Shown here: piece by piece, positions 28,539-37,930 of the stretch | Layout of the letters: the number at the start of each line of letters is the position of its first letter | Position numbering within the stretch: the first letter of the stretch is position 1 | NCBI GenBank assembly: GCA_019359285.1 | Contig: JAHHHQ010000050.1 | Location: 62,001 to 126,000, forward strand | DNA from: Nodosilinea sp. WJT8-NPBG4 | GTDB taxonomy: Bacteria; Cyanobacteriota; Cyanobacteriia; Phormidesmidales; Phormidesmidaceae | DNA: 64,000 bases | Direction: 5' to 3' | Made by a program: the position numbers and the translations under genes | Notes under the pieces: generated by a model | The model's input: only the letters and a program-made list of their open reading frames with translations | What the model was told of the DNA's origin: nothing | The model's database searches: none

Positions 28539-28943
28539 ATGGAACTAACTACCCCAGCGCTGCTATTCCCCGCAATTTCGCTGCTGCTGCTGGCCTACAC
28601 TAACCGCTTTTTGGTGCTGGCCCAGCTGATTCGTCAGCTTCACAGCTCTGAGCGCGACTACTTTCAAAGCTTGGTGCAGCGCCAGATCTCTAACCTGCGC
28701 CAGCGGATTGCCCTAATTCGCCTGATGCAGGCTCTAGGGGTATCGAGCTTTATTGTCTGCACGCTATCTATGCTGGGGCTATTTCTAGACCACCAGCAGC
28801 TGGCGGAAGTGCTGTTTGGTCTCAGCCTGCTTTTGCTGGTGGCCTCGCTGCTGACGTCGCTCTACGAAATTGCCATTAGCACCCGCGCGATCGAGGCCGA
28901 GCTGGCCGATATTGACGCTAAATCTCGCCATCCCAGAGGCTAG
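28539..28943 (+). CDS. DUF2721-family membrane protein
   Basis: 134 residues from the ATG at 28539. It begins with the family hallmark (ELTTPALLFPAISLLLLAYT NRFLVLAQLIRQLH). A basic, polar stretch follows (QRQISNLRQRIALIRLMQAL), then two more hydrophobic segments (SFIVCTLSMLGLFL; VLFGLSLLLLVASLLTSLYE). No function is known for the family. The frame is open back to a TTG at 28479, but those codons are the terminator hairpin, so the ATG is preferred. It has no Shine-Dalgarno, because the six T's of the terminator lie there. Confidence 0.75.
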   Translation: MELTTPALLFPAISLLLLAYTNRFLVLAQLIRQLHSSERDYFQSLVQRQISNLRQRIALIRLMQALGVSSFIVCTLSMLGLFLDHQQLAEVLFGLSLLLLVASLLTSLYEIAISTRAIEAELADIDAKSRHPRG

Positions 28944-29017
28944 GCTGCGCTCAGCTGCCGAGAACTTTACTCCGGTAGCTAAGCAGAGCCATTCCCCCAT
29001 TCTCCCGTAGGGAAAAG

Positions 29018-29569
29018 TTACTGAGAGGTCAAGGTGAGGGTTTGGTTGGGTTCTATCACCACCACCCGCTGGGCGGTCGTATTGCCAATAATGGCCCCGG
29101 CTGCGGCTCCACCGATGATGCTGCCTACCGAGACGCGCCCGCTGAGAATGCCGCCTACCGCAGCCCCGCCCGCAGCCCCGATGCCGGCATCGGTAAGAAT
29201 GGCCCCTGTGCTGGTTTCTCTAGGGTCTTTGATATCGCGCAGCAGTTCAGAAACGGCGTTGACAGTGTAGGCTTGGTTGCCCACCTCTACCGCTGTGGCG
29301 ACGTAGCGCACGCCGCCCTCGGCCGGCTCAAACTGACCGCGCACAATAGCCCCAGCGGGAATGCTGCGCCCGTTGAGGTTGGTGGCGGCCCCCACCCGGA
29401 GGGTCTTCTCAACCGTGGCATCGGTGTTGAGGTAGAGGGTTTCGCTGTTGGGGGTGACGGCCTGAATGGGTGACGACACAAACAGCTGGGCCTGGGCAAT
29501 GGGAGCTTGCCCCAGGGCGATTACCGGCATGACCGCTAGCGTCAAAGCGGCTAAGTGACTGACTTTCAT
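29018..29569 (-). CDS. exported glycine-zipper protein, hypothetical
   Basis: 183 residues. A signal peptide is clear: MKVSHLAALTLAVMPVIAL, then a probable cleavage after AQA. The middle (about 30-105) looks beta-rich (TLRVGAATNLNGRSIPAGAI). The C-terminal part carries small-residue repeats typical of glycine zippers (GIGAAGGAAVGGILSGR, GSIIGGAAAGAIIGNTTAQ). It may pack in or on the outer membrane or bind the cell wall. The ATG at 29569 is chosen because GGAGG lies five bases upstream. Transcribed convergently with the DUF2721 gene. Confidence 0.7.
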   Translation of the reverse strand: MKVSHLAALTLAVMPVIALGQAPIAQAQLFVSSPIQAVTPNSETLYLNTDATVEKTLRVGAATNLNGRSIPAGAIVRGQFEPAEGGVRYVATAVEVGNQAYTVNAVSELLRDIKDPRETSTGAILTDAGIGAAGGAAVGGILSGRVSVGSIIGGAAAGAIIGNTTAQRVVVIEPNQTLTLTSQ

Positions 29570-29733
29570 CACGACCTCCAGAAACATGCTTGAAATATAG
29601 GGATGCCCTTGTTGCGAGTTGGGCTCAGGAGAGAATGGTAGGGTGACTTAGGTCTGCGATCGCCCTAATACCTCTAGTCCTTGAGGACGAGTCGCTCCTT
29701 AAGATGTTCCTGTTAGTTGAGCCACTGTTACCT

Positions 29734-29922
29734 ATGGAATCTACCGCCGAGTACGCCTGCGCTTTTTGCGGCGAGACCAGCACCACCTTTGTCGATCTCT
29801 CCGCTGGGCTCACCCAGTCCTACATTGAAGACTGCCAGGTGTGCTGTCGCCCCAATCAGTTCTACGTCACCATAGATGATGTCTCGCTGGCGATCGAAAT
29901 TGCCACTGACTATGTTGAGTAA
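29734..29922 (+). CDS. CPXCG-motif cysteine-rich protein
   Basis: 62 residues of the small cysteine-rich family with two CxxC-like pairs: YACAFCGE near the N-terminus and DCQVCCRPN in the middle. They probably form a zinc ribbon. The conserved DLSAGLTQSYIEDC segment lies between the pairs. It is a soluble protein of unknown role, common in cyanobacteria and proteobacteria. The ATG at 29734 is preferred; an in-frame ATG at 29704 would add ten hydrophobic residues. Confidence 0.8.
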   Translation: MESTAEYACAFCGETSTTFVDLSAGLTQSYIEDCQVCCRPNQFYVTIDDVSLAIEIATDYVE

Positions 29923-30016
29923 GCGCGATCGCCCCCTGTTTCAAAGCACTTCTGTGTTAGTTAAATAGTCCGTTGCTACCGCTTTTTAAGCTGAAAACAA
30001 TTTTCCTGACAAGGGC

Positions 30017-31249
30017 CTAGGGGGCCTCGTTTTTGCTGCCTTGAGTGATAAGCATCGACTGGCGCGGTCGAGAAATGCCCTTGCTCAGCAACAGCGCTTC
30101 GATTTGCTGTAGCAGTTCAAAATCGGCTGCGGGCAAAGCGGCGTTGGTTTCGGAGGCTGGATCAAGGTGCAAAAAATCAAATGCCTCTAGAAACTGCTCT
30201 GGGGTAGCGGCAATGGGGGCCGCTAAATGAGCCGGAACAATGCGCTCGAATTGCCAGGTGGCGACTGTTTTTGCCCAGTCTAAAACTGTCTCTGGTCCCC
30301 GGTTAAAGATTAAGGTTTTGAGAATCGGAGCTACCTGAAGCTGCCCATTATTGTGCAGTGCCTCAAAGGATTTGGGCCAATCAGACCGCCAGCGAAAGGG
30401 ATAGAAGCCAAAGTAGTGCTGGCGCGATCGCACTGGGGCCTGCTTTGCCTCCTGCCACATTTCTCCCGTAGTTGCCACATTCAGGGTGCTGGGGCAAAAG
30501 TAAAAGGCAAACAGAGCAATGCGTTGCCAACCTTTGCGGCGATTCTCAGGGGTATCGACGATCGCATCGGTAGCCTTATCTCTGGCGTGAAACAGCAGCG
30601 GGAAGGGGTCGATCTGCACGATCACCGGCGGCTCTGCTGGGATGGCCACGATCGCATCGGTCAGCATCAGCGTGCGACTGGCCCGGTGGTAGCAGGCCGT
30701 CTCGCCAAAAGGCCCTAGCCCCAGATCGATCGGGGGCAGCAGGGCATAGTCGACCTGGTCGGCAAAGGGAGCCTGGGTGCTGTCGTCAGGGAGAATATGG
30801 GTGCGATCGCGCGGTAGCCCCAGCCACGGCAGCGGCAAATTGAGCGGAAAACTCCACTGGTTCGGCGTGACGTATACCTGCGCCTGGGGAAACTGGCGGG
30901 CAAAGGGGCCTACAAACACCTTGTGCTCAATGCCCGTCACCGTAGACATGACGATGTAGGTCACCGGGCCGTAGCGCTCCTCTAGCTCGCGCACTAGGGC
31001 AACGCATTCCGGCGTGGGGGCCACTGGGGAGTACACCAGCAGACCGGTAGGCTCCAGCCGCACCACCGTCATGCGAATCGGCACGACCACGTAAAAAATG
31101 CCCTGGAACTGCTCAAAAGTCCACACCAGGTCTTTGACCACCTCCACCCGCTGGGTCGGTCGCTGGCCGTAGGGGTAGAGGGGCACTAGGGGCCAAAAGG
31201 GCCAGGCGCGGGCGTGGCGAGTAGATGAGACAGAGGTAACAGCTGACAT
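30017..31249 (-). CDS. DUF4336-domain protein
   Basis: 410 residues, matching cyanobacterial and plastid-type DUF4336 proteins. It starts near RVEVVKDLVWTFEQFQGIFY and continues with VPIRMTVVRLEPTGLLVYSP, which resembles the start of a metallo-beta-lactamase-like fold. HxHxDH metal ligands are not present. There is no signal peptide or clear membrane segment. The ATG at 31249 is chosen as the nearest to the conserved region among several close starts. The function is unknown. Confidence 0.78.
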   Translation of the reverse strand: MSAVTSVSSTRHARAWPFWPLVPLYPYGQRPTQRVEVVKDLVWTFEQFQGIFYVVVPIRMTVVRLEPTGLLVYSPVAPTPECVALVRELEERYGPVTYIVMSTVTGIEHKVFVGPFARQFPQAQVYVTPNQWSFPLNLPLPWLGLPRDRTHILPDDSTQAPFADQVDYALLPPIDLGLGPFGETACYHRASRTLMLTDAIVAIPAEPPVIVQIDPFPLLFHARDKATDAIVDTPENRRKGWQRIALFAFYFCPSTLNVATTGEMWQEAKQAPVRSRQHYFGFYPFRWRSDWPKSFEALHNNGQLQVAPILKTLIFNRGPETVLDWAKTVATWQFERIVPAHLAAPIAATPEQFLEAFDFLHLDPASETNAALPAADFELLQQIEALLLSKGISRPRQSMLITQGSKNEAP

Positions 31250-31446
31250 AGGGCTCGGCGGCAATCCCTAAAGGGAATCAATCCTAGTCATAGCCTACTA
31301 AAGAAAAGGGATTCAGGGGAATTGCCGCCAATTCTCAGGGCGCTATCAGCGTTGCCCAGGAGAGATACGTTAAGTTAAATAAAACAAGGTTCTGACTAGG
31401 GCATGCTTGGCGATCGCCAGTCCTTACCTCCTACCGTTACTCTGCC

Positions 31447-31962
31447 ATGAAGCGACGCAAGCTACTGGAAGCGGGCACCGCCATTGTCGGCGGCACCTGG
31501 CTGCTAAACAATTTCACCGCTGAAGTCTTTTCTAATCAACTGGATACTATGGCTACTACCAACGAACAATTTACTGTTAACAAAAGCGACAAAGAATGGC
31601 GTGACCAGCTCACCCCAGAGCAGTTTCGCGTACTGCGCGAGCACGGCACCGAGCGGGCCGGTTCTAGCCCCCTCGACAAGGTCTATGAGCCTGGCACCTA
31701 CAACTGCTCGGGCTGCGGCACGCCCCTATTTACCTCTGACACTAAGTTCAACAGCGGCACCGGCTGGCCCAGCTTCTACGCGCCTATTGAGGATGCCATT
31801 GCCACTACCACCGATCGCTCCTTCTTTATGACCCGGGTCGAAGTGCACTGTGCCAACTGCGGTGGTCATCTGGGCCACGTCTTCCCCGATGGGCCTGCCC
31901 CCACCGGCCAGCGCTACTGCATGAATGGGGTCTCCCTAGAGTTCGTGCCCAAGTCAGCCTAG
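31447..31962 (+). CDS. msrB: peptide-methionine (R)-S-oxide reductase with Tat-like leader
   Basis: 171 residues. It repairs methionine-R-sulfoxide in proteins. The zinc site is Cys87 and Cys90 (YNCSGCG) with Cys135 and Cys138 (CANCGG). The catalytic Cys158 is in GQRYCMNG; the substrate pocket block is SGTGWPSFYAP. The catalytic domain starts near residue 40. Before it lies MKRRKLLEAG plus a hydrophobic run (TAIVGGTWLL), which looks like a twin-arginine signal without the full consensus. An in-frame ATG at 31549 (Met35) would give a cytosolic form. Confidence 0.92.
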   Translation: MKRRKLLEAGTAIVGGTWLLNNFTAEVFSNQLDTMATTNEQFTVNKSDKEWRDQLTPEQFRVLREHGTERAGSSPLDKVYEPGTYNCSGCGTPLFTSDTKFNSGTGWPSFYAPIEDAIATTTDRSFFMTRVEVHCANCGGHLGHVFPDGPAPTGQRYCMNGVSLEFVPKSA

Positions 31963-32095
31963 ACTCTTCCCTAAGCCCGTCTTTGCCCCCGTTGTGACTT
32001 TGTTACAGCGGGGGCTTGCTGTTGCAAATCTTGTAACCAAATGGTTGCTCCTGTTAGCTTTTCTAGAATGGGGGCAACAGTCACAAGAGAGCGTT

Positions 32096-32536
32096 ATGAA
32101 AACACAAACAGGCTTATCGCGGTGGTTTGGGCTAGCTGCTGGCCTCGGTCTACTGCTTGCTGGTGGGACCGCAATTTCGCTGGTCACCCAGGCAGAACCA
32201 AGCCTGGCCCAAACCGCTGAAGAACCGGCTCTGCCAGAGGTTTGGCGACCCGCCAGCGAAGCGGATGAAGCGCTGATTTGGCGCTTTGTGCTGCAAAGCC
32301 CCATGGGGGTAGCAGCACTCAATCAGCTTGCCATTGAAGGCTTTATCAGCCCCCTTTGCGAAAAAACGCTGTATACCCACGCAATCTACGAGTCGTTCCA
32401 AACACTGTTGCAGGTGCAGTGCCCCACGCCGGGCGGCGTCTCTACTGCCCGAGCCTACGACGAAATGCGCGTTACCTTTAACCGCTTTGAAGACACCATT
32501 GACACCTTCTCGGTAGAGCGAATCTATACCGACTGA
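32096..32536 (+). CDS. small exported protein, hypothetical
   Basis: 146 residues. A signal peptide is evident: basic start MKTQTGLSRW, hydrophobic FGLAAGLGLLLAGGTAISLV, probable cleavage after SLAQT-type residues (about 43). The mature part is ~100 residues with two cysteines (SPLCEKT and VQCPTP) that could form a disulphide. I do not recognise the family. The ATG at 32096 (AAGAGAGCGTT upstream) is chosen because it begins a proper signal peptide, while the longer open frame does not. Confidence 0.65.
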   Translation: MKTQTGLSRWFGLAAGLGLLLAGGTAISLVTQAEPSLAQTAEEPALPEVWRPASEADEALIWRFVLQSPMGVAALNQLAIEGFISPLCEKTLYTHAIYESFQTLLQVQCPTPGGVSTARAYDEMRVTFNRFEDTIDTFSVERIYTD

Positions 32537-32984
32537 CCCCTAAATCTAGTGATCTGAACGGATAAGTGCGTAGGTCGTCTCAACCCAATGCTGGTGTACG
32601 GTGTGTTGTGCTGTAAGCCCGACACACCGCTACTTTTAAGTTGATGTGCTGGCGCGTTAGCTTAACGCATCCTCATAAAAATTTAGACATTTCTATGGTT
32701 TGTTTGCTTCCTTAATTAACGCCAATAATTTCTCCTTTGAGCGGCAAAATATTTCACCGTTTTCCTAAGGAATACATCTAATGAAAGAAGCCGCTCATAG
32801 TTTGGCACCATACTATCTATTCATGTAATCAAACTTTTAGTATTAGCTCTAAAAACCTGATTTTTCACTAATCTGAAAGTTGCTGAAAGGTGGAAAGGGC
32901 GAATACGGCGTTAATTCAACAGATTTTTGTCAATTACCGTTGTGTGTCTTAGCTACTTGGTAATACTTTTTTGAGCTTAAAGCC
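32537..32984. other. intergenic region, AT-rich
   Basis: 448 bp. A hairpin of arms 32599-32605 and 32623-32629 (CGGTGTG / CACACCG) follows the exported-protein gene and may end it. The rest is AT-rich and presumably carries the promoter of the phosphoribosyltransferase gene. No gene seen. Confidence 0.5.
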
Positions 32985-33653
32985 ATGCTTTTTAAGAGCA
33001 GAGTTGATGCTGGGCAACGATTGGCCGATCTCCTACAGCCCTACGCCAATCGGCCTGATGTAATCGTCATCGCGCTACCCCGAGGTGGAGTGCCGGTCGC
33101 GGCTGAGGTTGCCAATGCCCTTGACGCCCCTTTAGATGTGCTGGTTGTGCGAAAGCTTGGTATACCAGGGTTTAGGGAAACCGCCATGGGGTCGATCGCC
33201 TCGGGCAACTTCCTATATTTCAACCAGGATTTAATTCGGCGTCTGGCCATTACGCCTGAGGAAATTGATGTCGTAGTGCAGCAGGAACAGGAGGAACTAC
33301 GGCGGCGGGAGAACGCTTATCGCGACAATCTTGCTCCCTTAGATCTACGCGATCGCATCGTTATTTTGGTTGACGATGGCTTAGCCACTGGGGCGACTAT
33401 TCAGGTCGCTATTGAAGCCGTCAAGCAGCAGCGCCCGAAGAAATTGATTGTAGCCGTCCCGGTGGGTGACCACGAGGTTTGCGACTCGATTGGCACCGTC
33501 GTTGATCGCATGATCTGTGCTGAGACTCCCCAACCATTTTACGCAGTGGGACTCTGGTACGAGGAATTCTCTCAAACCTCCGATGACGAAGTGCGATCGC
33601 TTCTGCACCAGGCCAAACCCCGTTCCCGCGAGACCGCTAGCCAGCCTCAATAG
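32985..33653 (+). CDS. phosphoribosyltransferase-domain protein
   Basis: 222 residues with the type I PRTase fold. The PRPP-binding loop is VILVDDGLATGATIQVAI (about 126-143). The N-terminal part has the flexible-loop motif ALPRGGVPVAAEVA. The C-terminal block VPVGDHEVCDSI belongs to the stand-alone 'predicted phosphoribosyltransferase' group (COG1926), whose substrate is unknown. There is no purine- or pyrimidine-specific hood to name one. Single gene with its own upstream region. Confidence 0.85.
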   Translation: MLFKSRVDAGQRLADLLQPYANRPDVIVIALPRGGVPVAAEVANALDAPLDVLVVRKLGIPGFRETAMGSIASGNFLYFNQDLIRRLAITPEEIDVVVQQEQEELRRRENAYRDNLAPLDLRDRIVILVDDGLATGATIQVAIEAVKQQRPKKLIVAVPVGDHEVCDSIGTVVDRMICAETPQPFYAVGLWYEEFSQTSDDEVRSLLHQAKPRSRETASQPQ

Positions 33654-34004
33654 CCCGCTGTGGCCTCAGGCTGCTCCAACGAACCGCTGATAGCAGTGCT
33701 CTAGTGAGAGATCCTCAACTAAGGCATGCTCGGCGTTTATCCATCGCCCAGCCATAGAATTTTTTGGCCATTACGCTCGGTTAGGCGGGCTTAACCGCTC
33801 GACGTGATTCCCGTTGTCAAGCACTTAGGCGTTTGACCCAGAAAGGTTTCTTTTAGCTCCGTAGAGTTCCACAAAGCTGTCATAATGGCTTGGCCATTAT
33901 TAAAATAAGTAACGTAGGCTGGCTCTCCAAGGCCGACTGTTTGTGCCCTCGGCTGCAAAGTTGAGGGGGTTTTGTGCTTCTAATTTTGCCCTGTCGCGCG
34001 TCCT
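33654..34004. other. intergenic region before mfd
   Basis: 351 bp upstream of mfd with no open frame or hairpin I can support; presumably the mfd promoter lies here. Confidence 0.5.
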
Positions 34005-37000
34005 ATGGCCTTTTCTTCCATCACCCGTGCCCTGCAACGCTCTCCTTTAGCTGGGGAACTGCTAACTAAGCTCGACCAGCAGGGCCGACTGGTGCTCAAC
34101 GGCGTCGCTCGATTGCCCAAGGGGTTAGTCTCTTCTGCCCTGGCTCTAGCCCAGCAGCGGCCCCTGTTGGTAATTACCGCCACCTTAGAAGAAGCCGGAC
34201 GCTGGGCCACCCAGCTCGAAGCCATGGGCTGGGACACGGTGCACTTTTACCCCACCTCCGAAGCCTCCCCCTACGACCCTTTTGACCAAGAGTCAGAAAT
34301 GACTTGGGGCCAGCTGCAAGTCTTGGCAGAGCTGCTGGCCCTGCGCGCCGCCGGGGAAGCATCACCCTTGCGCAAGCTGGCAGTGGTCGCGACCGAGCGG
34401 GCGTTACAACCTCACCTGCCGCCGGTTTCTGCCTTAGAGCCTTACTGCCTGCGGCTAGAGCTGAAGCAGGAAATCAACTTCAAGGCGCTGGGTCAGCGGT
34501 TGGCCACCCTTGGCTACGAGCGCGTCACGATAGTTGAAACTGAGGGCCAGTGGGCGCAGCGGGGCGACATCATCGATGTGTATCCGGTGGCGTCGGAGCT
34601 GCCGGTGCGGCTAGAACTATTTGGCGACGAACTGGAGCGCCTGCGGGAATTTGACCCAGCCACCCAGCGATCGCTCGATGCGATCGACCACTTGGTGCTC
34701 ACCCCCACTCAGTATGGCCCGGTGATTATTGAGCACTTGCGATCGCAGGGCAAGCTGGAGGGACTGCTTTCTGAAGCCGCTCAAGAAGGGTTAGAAAGCG
34801 GCATTCTGCCCGAAGGAACCCGCCGCTGGCTGGGGCTGGCCTTCTCTCAACCCGCCTCTTTGCTAGACTACCTGCCCGAAAACACCCTGATGGCGGTGGA
34901 TGAGGTGGATCAGTGCCAGGCCCATAGCGATCGCTGGCTGGAGCATGTCGAGGACCATTGGCAGGAGGTCAGGGGTGGAGAGTGGGGAGATGGGGAAGGT
35001 GAGGAAGATGGAGAGGATCAATTCAAAATTCAAAATTCAAAACTCAAAACTTTAGAATTCCCCAAAATTCACCGCGCCTTTCTCGACACCCTCAGCGATG
35101 CCGAGGTGTTTCCTCGCGTTGATCTATCTGAAATCGCCGAGGCCAACAGTGGCTTAAACTTATCAAGCCGACCGGTGCAGGCAATTCCGCATCAGTTTGG
35201 CAAGCTGGCAGAGACGATTCGCAAGGAATGCGATCGCAAGTACACCGTTTGGCTGGCCTCGGCCCAGCCCTCGCGCTCGGTATCGCTGCTGCAGGAGCAC
35301 GACTGCCCGGCGCAGTTCATTCCCAACCCGAGGGATTTCAACGCCATCGACAAGCTGCACACCCAGCACGTCCCCGTGGCGGTCAAGTATTCGGGATTGG
35401 CAGAACTAGAAGGCTTTGTGCTGCCCACCTTCCGCATTGTGGTGGTGACAGACCGTGAGTTCTTTGGCCAGCACACCCTGGCGACTGGCGGCTACGTGCG
35501 CAAGCGGCGGCGAGCCGCCTCCAAACAGGTCGACCCCAACAAGATGAAGCCGGGGGATTTTGTCGTCCACCGCAGCCACGGCATCGGCAAATTCATCAAG
35601 CTCGAAAGCCTGGTGCTCAACAATGAAACCCGTGACTACCTGGTGATTCAGTACGCCGATGGGCTGCTGCGGGTGGCTGCTGACCAGGTGGGCTCGCTTT
35701 CTCGCTATCGAGCGGCGAGTGGCCAGGCCCCGGTGCTCAACAAAATGACCAGCACCGCCTGGGAGAAAACCAAGGGCCGCGCCAAGAAAGCCATCCAAAA
35801 AGTGGCGGTGGATCTGCTCAGGCTCTACGCCCAGCGGGCCAAGATGGAGGGCTTTTCTTACCCCGCCGATATGCCTTGGCAGCAAGAGCTGGAAGACTCC
35901 TTTCCCTACCAGGCCACCCCCGACCAGCTTAAGGCCGTGCAGGATGTCAAGCGCGATATGGAGAGCGATCGCCCCATGGATCGCCTGGTCTGCGGTGACG
36001 TGGGCTTCGGCAAAACGGAAGTAGCGTTGCGGGCTATCTTCAAAGCCGTCACTGCTGGGCAGCAGGTGGCCCTGCTGGCTCCCACCACCATCCTCACCCA
36101 GCAGCACTACCACACTCTCAAAGAGCGCTTCGCCCCCTACCCGATTCAGGTAGGGCTGCTCAACCGCTTCCGCAGCCTGACCGAGAAAAAAGACATTCTA
36201 CAGCGGCTAAAGACCGGCGAGCTGGATGTGGTGGTCGGCACCCACCAGCTGCTCGGCAAAGGCGTCGCCTTCAAAAGCCTCGGCCTGCTGGTGGTGGACG
36301 AAGAACAGCGCTTTGGCGTCAACCAGAAAGAGCGGATCAAATCCCTCAAAACTCAGGTGGATGTGCTCACCCTCAGCGCTACCCCCATCCCCCGCACCCT
36401 CTACATGGCCCTGTCTGGAGTGCGTGAGATGAGCCTGATTACCACGCCGCCGCCGTCGCGCCGCCCAATCAAAACCCACCTGTCGCCCCACGATCCCGAA
36501 GCGATCCGCACCGCTATTCGGCAAGAGTTGGATCGGGGTGGCCAGGTGTTCTATGTGGTGCCCCGCGTCGAGGGTATTGAGGAGGTTTCTGCCAAAATCC
36601 GCGAGATGGTGCCGGCGGCTAGAATTGCGATCGCCCACGGCCAGATGGACGAAGGCGAACTGGAATCGACCATGCTCACCTTCAGCAACGGCGATGCCGA
36701 AGTGCTGCTCTGCACCACCATCATCGAGTCGGGGCTGGATATCCCGCGGGTCAACACCATTTTGATCGAAGACGCCCATCGCTTTGGCCTCTCCCAGCTC
36801 TATCAGCTGCGGGGAAGAGTGGGCCGGGCGGGCATTCAGGCCCACGCCTGGCTGTTTTACCCCAAAAAATCCCTCACCGACAAAGCCCGCCAGCGACTGC
36901 GCGCCATTCAAGAATTTACCCAGCTCGGCTCCGGCTACCAGCTGGCTATGCGCGATATGGAAATTCGCGGCGTTGGCAACCTGCTGGGAGCCGAGCAGTC

Positions 37001-37556
37001 GGGTCAAATGGATGCGATCGGCTTTGACCTATACATGGATATGCTCGAGGAGGAAATCGCCGAAATTCGCGGTCAAGACATTCCCAAAGTGGAAGACACC
37101 CAGGTGGATCTCAACGTCACCGCCTTTGTGCCCAACGACTACATCCCCGACCTAGAGCAAAAGATGGGGGCCTACCGCTCTTTGGCCTCAGCCAACAGCA
37201 AGGTCGAGCTAATGCAGATTGCGGCGGATTTGAGCGATCGCTACGGCCCCATCCCCTACGCCACCGAGCAGCTTGTGCGCATGCTGCAACTCAAGCTGGT
37301 GGCCAAGCACGCCGGTTTCTCACGTATCAAACCCGAGGGCAAGCAGCACGTGGTGATGGAAACCCCGATGGAAGAACCTGCTTGGAAGAAGATCAGCGAG
37401 AACCTGCCCAGCCACCTAAAGACACGCTTTGTCTACAGCGGCGGCAAGGTTGTGGTGCGCGGCCTGGGCGTGCTCAAACCCGAAAAGCAGCTAGAGAGCC
37501 TGACGGAGTGGTTAGGGTATTTGCAGGGGGCAGTGCCAGAGCCAGTGTTGGGGTAG
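34005..37556 (+). CDS. mfd: transcription-repair coupling factor
   Basis: 1183 residues. It removes RNA polymerase stalled at DNA lesions and recruits UvrA. Domains in order: UvrB-like N-terminal module (about 1-320); RNA-polymerase interaction domain ([18 protein letters not shown], about 508); RecG-like helicase with Walker [23 protein letters not shown] box and [18 protein letters not shown] motif region ([28 protein letters not shown]); and a C-terminal TRCF domain. Residues ~324-352 are an odd in-frame insert encoded by the purine-rich intergenic repeat and an AAAATTCAAAATTC tract. The insert falls in a linker before residue [10 protein letters not shown]. Confidence 0.96.
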   Translation: MAFSSITRALQRSPLAGELLTKLDQQGRLVLNGVARLPKGLVSSALALAQQRPLLVITATLEEAGRWATQLEAMGWDTVHFYPTSEASPYDPFDQESEMTWGQLQVLAELLALRAAGEASPLRKLAVVATERALQPHLPPVSALEPYCLRLELKQEINFKALGQRLATLGYERVTIVETEGQWAQRGDIIDVYPVASELPVRLELFGDELERLREFDPATQRSLDAIDHLVLTPTQYGPVIIEHLRSQGKLEGLLSEAAQEGLESGILPEGTRRWLGLAFSQPASLLDYLPENTLMAVDEVDQCQAHSDRWLEHVEDHWQEVRGGEWGDGEGEEDGEDQFKIQNSKLKTLEFPKIHRAFLDTLSDAEVFPRVDLSEIAEANSGLNLSSRPVQAIPHQFGKLAETIRKECDRKYTVWLASAQPSRSVSLLQEHDCPAQFIPNPRDFNAIDKLHTQHVPVAVKYSGLAELEGFVLPTFRIVVVTDREFFGQHTLATGGYVRKRRRAASKQVDPNKMKPGDFVVHRSHGIGKFIKLESLVLNNETRDYLVIQYADGLLRVAADQVGSLSRYRAASGQAPVLNKMTSTAWEKTKGRAKKAIQKVAVDLLRLYAQRAKMEGFSYPADMPWQQELEDSFPYQATPDQLKAVQDVKRDMESDRPMDRLVCGDVGFGKTEVALRAIFKAVTAGQQVALLAPTTILTQQHYHTLKERFAPYPIQVGLLNRFRSLTEKKDILQRLKTGELDVVVGTHQLLGKGVAFKSLGLLVVDEEQRFGVNQKERIKSLKTQVDVLTLSATPIPRTLYMALSGVREMSLITTPPPSRRPIKTHLSPHDPEAIRTAIRQELDRGGQVFYVVPRVEGIEEVSAKIREMVPAARIAIAHGQMDEGELESTMLTFSNGDAEVLLCTTIIESGLDIPRVNTILIEDAHRFGLSQLYQLRGRVGRAGIQAHAWLFYPKKSLTDKARQRLRAIQEFTQLGSGYQLAMRDMEIRGVGNLLGAEQSGQMDAIGFDLYMDMLEEEIAEIRGQDIPKVEDTQVDLNVTAFVPNDYIPDLEQKMGAYRSLASANSKVELMQIAADLSDRYGPIPYATEQLVRMLQLKLVAKHAGFSRIKPEGKQHVVMETPMEEPAWKKISENLPSHLKTRFVYSGGKVVVRGLGVLKPEKQLESLTEWLGYLQGAVPEPVLG

Positions 37557-37560
37557 GTTA

Positions 37561-37652
37561 TAGCGGTTATTAGTTGAGTTGAGATATAGCCCTTCATCTG
37601 TAACACTTACGTGGCGAAGGCCCTGTGTACCTTATTGGGCCGGGAACCGCTA
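37561..37652. repeat. ~92-bp palindromic element, left flank of the AT-rich island
   Basis: Starts TAGCGGTT (37561-37568) and ends AACCGCTA (37645-37652), an 8-bp terminal inverted repeat. It lies 4 bp after the mfd stop. A similar element (40231-40325) lies on the other side of the island. From 37653 to the next gene (37931) the DNA is AT-rich with no gene. Confidence 0.55.
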
Positions 37653-37930
37653 CGAGTATTCTGCTAAATTACAACCAGTGTTCTATCATCCTTTCGAGCA
37701 TTACAACTTAGCGAGTACCAGACTCATATTTCTAGGGATTGAATAATGCATTAATTGCTAGGACTCTAGTCGCGTGAGTCATTAGTTAATTCTCTGCATA
37801 AAATTGAAATCATTGAGTTTCTCTTTTGTTAACCATAGTCAATTTAGTTTGAGTTTGACAAAATCCTAAATATTAAGAATAAACTCTAAAATATTGTACC
37901 CTGCCAGATAAATTAGCTCGGAAATCAGCT

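Noticed and set aside
36207-37007. 266-codon open frame antisense to mfd
   Set aside because: Complement of the conserved helicase domain; no independent evidence.
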